A stretch of 64,000 nucleotides of DNA from Novosphingobium sp049354825 (lineage in GTDB: Bacteria; Pseudomonadota; Alphaproteobacteria; Sphingomonadales; Sphingomonadaceae), in NCBI RefSeq assembly GCF_049354825.1, contig NZ_CP186480.1, forward strand, positions 310,001 to 374,000, in the 5' to 3' direction. The notes under the pieces are model-generated. The model ran no database searches. It was not told the origin of the DNA and saw nothing but the letters and a program-made list of their open reading frames with translations. The translations under genes were made by a program, and so were the position numbers. Below are positions 62,120 through 64,000 of the stretch, piece after piece; positions within the stretch are counted from its first letter, which is position 1, and the number at the start of each line of letters is the position of its first letter.

Positions 62120-64000
62120 TCAGGCCGGTTTGACGAAGCTGTCGATGACGCGCTTTATTCCGCTGCCCTCGAAATCGATCTCCAGCTTGTTGCCGTCCTG
62201 CGCCTGGACGGTGCCGTAGCCGAACTTGTCGTGGAACACGCGCGCGCCGATGGCGATATCGCCGCGCGGCTTGGCGGCGAAGCTGGCGGCGCTGCGGGTC
62301 GATTCGGCAATCCGCTTCGGTGCGGTGTCGAACGTCGTGGCCGCGGCGCGCTGCCAGCCGGGGCCGCGCGTCATGGTGCGGGCGGGTTGCACGCGGGCGA
62401 CGTGGGCGAAGGGATCGCCGTGTTCGGAAAACTGCGCCCGCCACAGCGATGCGCCGCCGGTCATCGTTGTTTCCTGCGCCACGTGCGCCTCGGGCAACTC
62501 GGCGATGAAGCGGCTGGGGATCGAGCTTGTCCACTGTCCGTAGATGCGCCGGTTGGCGGCGTGGATGATCGTGCAGCGCCGCCGCGCGCGGGTGATCGCG
62601 ACATAGGCGAGGCGGCGTTCCTCCTCCAGGCTGGCCAGCCCGCCTTCGTCCATCGCGCGCTGGCTGGGAAAGACGCCTTCCTCCCACCCGGGCAGGAACA
62701 CGCTGTCGAATTCCAGGCCCTTGGCGGCGTGGATGGTCATGATGGTGACCTTCTCGGCGTCGTCGGCGGCGTCGTTGTCCATCACCAGGCTGACATGCTC
62801 GAGGAAATCGCCGAGCGTCTCGTACTCTTCCATCGCCCGAGCCAGTTCGGACAGGTTTTCCAGCCTGCCGGCGCTTTCGGCGCTGCGTTCGGCCTGCAGG
62901 GCGGCGGTGTAACCGGATTCGTCGAGGATGGTGCGCGCCAGCTCCGCCGGCGAGGAAGCGGCCGCCAGTTCGCGCCAGCGCGCGAAGCTGCGCATCAGGC
63001 CCACCACGGTGTTGCGCGCGCGCGCCGGCAGTTCGTCGGTGTCGGCGATGTCGAGCGCGGCGGCGGCCAGCGGCAGGGTCTGCGCGCGGGCGTGGCGGTG
63101 CAGCTTTTCCAGCGCCTTGTCGCCCAGGCCGCGCTTGGGAGTATTCCAGATCCGTTCGAACGCCAGGTCGTCGGCAGGCTGGGCGACCACGCGCAAATAG
63201 GCGAGCGCATCGCGAATCTCGGCCCGTTCGTAAAAGCGAAAGCCGCCGACGATCTTGTAGCCGAGGCCGATCTGGATGAACCGGTCTTCGAACTCGCGGG
63301 TCTGGAACTGGGCGCGCACCAGGATCGCCATCGTGTTCAGGCTGGCGCCCTCGCGCTCGAGCCGCTCGATCTCCTCGCCGACGCGGCGCGCCTCCTCGGG
63401 CCCGTCCCAGACGCCGATCACGCGCACCTTGTCGCCGCCGTTCACCTCGGTCCACAGCGTCTTGCCAAGGCGTTCGGAATTGGTCGAGATAAGCCCCGAC
63501 GCAGCCGCCAGGATATCGGGCGTGGAGCGATAGTTCTGCTCCAGGCGGATGACCTTGGCGCCGGGAAAATCCTTTTCAAAGCGCAGGATATTGGCCACTT
63601 CTGCGCCGCGCCATGAATAGATCGACTGGTCGTCGTCGCCCACGACGCAGATGTTCTGGCGCCCTTGCGCGATCAGCCGCAGCCACAGGTACTGGACCTG
63701 GTTGGTGTCCTGGTATTCGTCCACCATCACGTACTTGAAACGCTGGCGGTATTGCTCGAGCACATCGGGGTGCTTGCGCAGCACGGTCAGCATGTGCAGC
63801 AGCAGGTCGCCGAAATCGCAGGCGTTCACCGCGCGCAGGCGGTCCTGGTACAGCGTGTAGAAATGCTGTCCCTTGCCGTTCGCGTAAGCCTCGTTCTCCA
63901 GCGCGTCGAGTTCGCCGGGCAGCAGGCCGCGGTTCTTCCAGCGATCGATCAGCCCGGCCAGTTGCCGCGCCGGCCAGCGCTTGTCGTCGATGCCTTCGGC
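62120..64000 (-). CDS. uvrD: DNA helicase II (UvrD/PcrA), N-terminus cut by window end
   Basis: The frame is open from 62120 to the window end and continues beyond it. Superfamily I helicase motifs in the visible part: VDEYQDTNQVQY, VVGDDDQSIYSWRGA, LEQNYRST, VTIMTIHAAKGLEFDSVFLP and EERRLAYVAITRARR. The C-terminal tail (GARVFHDKFGYGTVQ) matches the Tudor-like end of UvrD/PcrA. It unwinds DNA in mismatch and nucleotide-excision repair. Walker A lies outside the window. It ends 64 nt upstream of the YbjN gene's start, on the same strand. Confidence 0.95.
   Translation of the reverse strand, partial: AEGIDDKRWPARQLAGLIDRWKNRGLLPGELDALENEAYANGKGQHFYTLYQDRLRAVNACDFGDLLLHMLTVLRKHPDVLEQYRQRFKYVMVDEYQDTNQVQYLWLRLIAQGRQNICVVGDDDQSIYSWRGAEVANILRFEKDFPGAKVIRLEQNYRSTPDILAAASGLISTNSERLGKTLWTEVNGGDKVRVIGVWDGPEEARRVGEEIERLEREGASLNTMAILVRAQFQTREFEDRFIQIGLGYKIVGGFRFYERAEIRDALAYLRVVAQPADDLAFERIWNTPKRGLGDKALEKLHRHARAQTLPLAAAALDIADTDELPARARNTVVGLMRSFARWRELAAASSPAELARTILDESGYTAALQAERSAESAGRLENLSELARAMEEYETLGDFLEHVSLVMDNDAADDAEKVTIMTIHAAKGLEFDSVFLPGWEEGVFPSQRAMDEGGLASLEEERRLAYVAITRARRRCTIIHAANRRIYGQWTSSIPSRFIAELPEAHVAQETTMTGGASLWRAQFSEHGDPFAHVARVQPARTMTRGPGWQRAAATTFDTAPKRIAESTRSAASFAAKPRGDIAIGARVFHDKFGYGTVQAQDGNKLEIDFEGSGIKRVIDSFVKPA

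Overview
This 64 kb window is ordinary, dense, GC-rich chromosome from an alphaproteobacterium, most likely Sphingomonadaceae (Sphingomonas/Novosphingobium type). Pointers to this are the CckA-CpdR pair, the acpP-fabF-mltG block, an Lrp-type PutR divergent to a bifunctional PutA, an alphaproteobacterial GTTC-N7-GTTC LexA box at recA, SapC, YbjN and IalB-like secreted proteins, and an S46 dipeptidyl-peptidase. I see no rRNA, CRISPR array, insertion sequence, integrase or prophage.

Layout. 0-8 kb: oxyR-like (cut by the window edge) and rnd, aspS, a VOC protein, acpP-fabF-mltG, a peroxiredoxin, a 2H phosphoesterase, and tRNA-Met. 8-18 kb: amino-acid catabolism, with putR/putA for proline, ivd-mccB-mccA for leucine and an opposing MHS-type permease. 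17.9-18.6 kb: the longest stretch without a recognised gene. 18.6-30 kb: argG, arsC-like, a NYN/LOTUS protein, chrA, two tandem Cfa-type methyltransferases with a phytanoyl-CoA-dioxygenase homologue, an S46 peptidase, and a GDT1/TMEM165 cation transporter behind a yybP-ykoY (Mn2+) riboswitch. 30-42 kb: rlmN, GGDEF, greB, slt, dapA, then smpB-DUF2062-DUF2062-cckA. 42-50 kb: recA, alaS, tRNA-Val. 50-64 kb: icd, a Kef-type antiporter, cpdR, N-formylglutamate amidohydrolase, a candidate small RNA, sapC, a D-2-hydroxyacid-type dehydrogenase, a DEAD-box helicase, a ybjN-like gene and uvrD (cut by the window end).

Two regulatory layers stand out. First, a small RNA candidate on the minus strand at 56706-56808 has its own promoter, a CCTCCTCCC anti-Shine-Dalgarno segment, a perfect 9-bp enclosing stem and an intrinsic terminator. 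Second, many transcription units share one promoter layout, TTG followed 20-23 nt later by CTA (close to the Caulobacter housekeeping consensus). In several genes (alaS, smpB, rlmN, a cfa gene, a methyltransferase) this places the expected transcript start within about 6 nt of the start codon, suggesting leaderless mRNAs. The cell-cycle phosphorelay is represented twice (CckA at 40-42 kb, CpdR at 55 kb), although ChpT and CtrA are not in the window.

All family calls were made by reading translated sequence. No database search was run.
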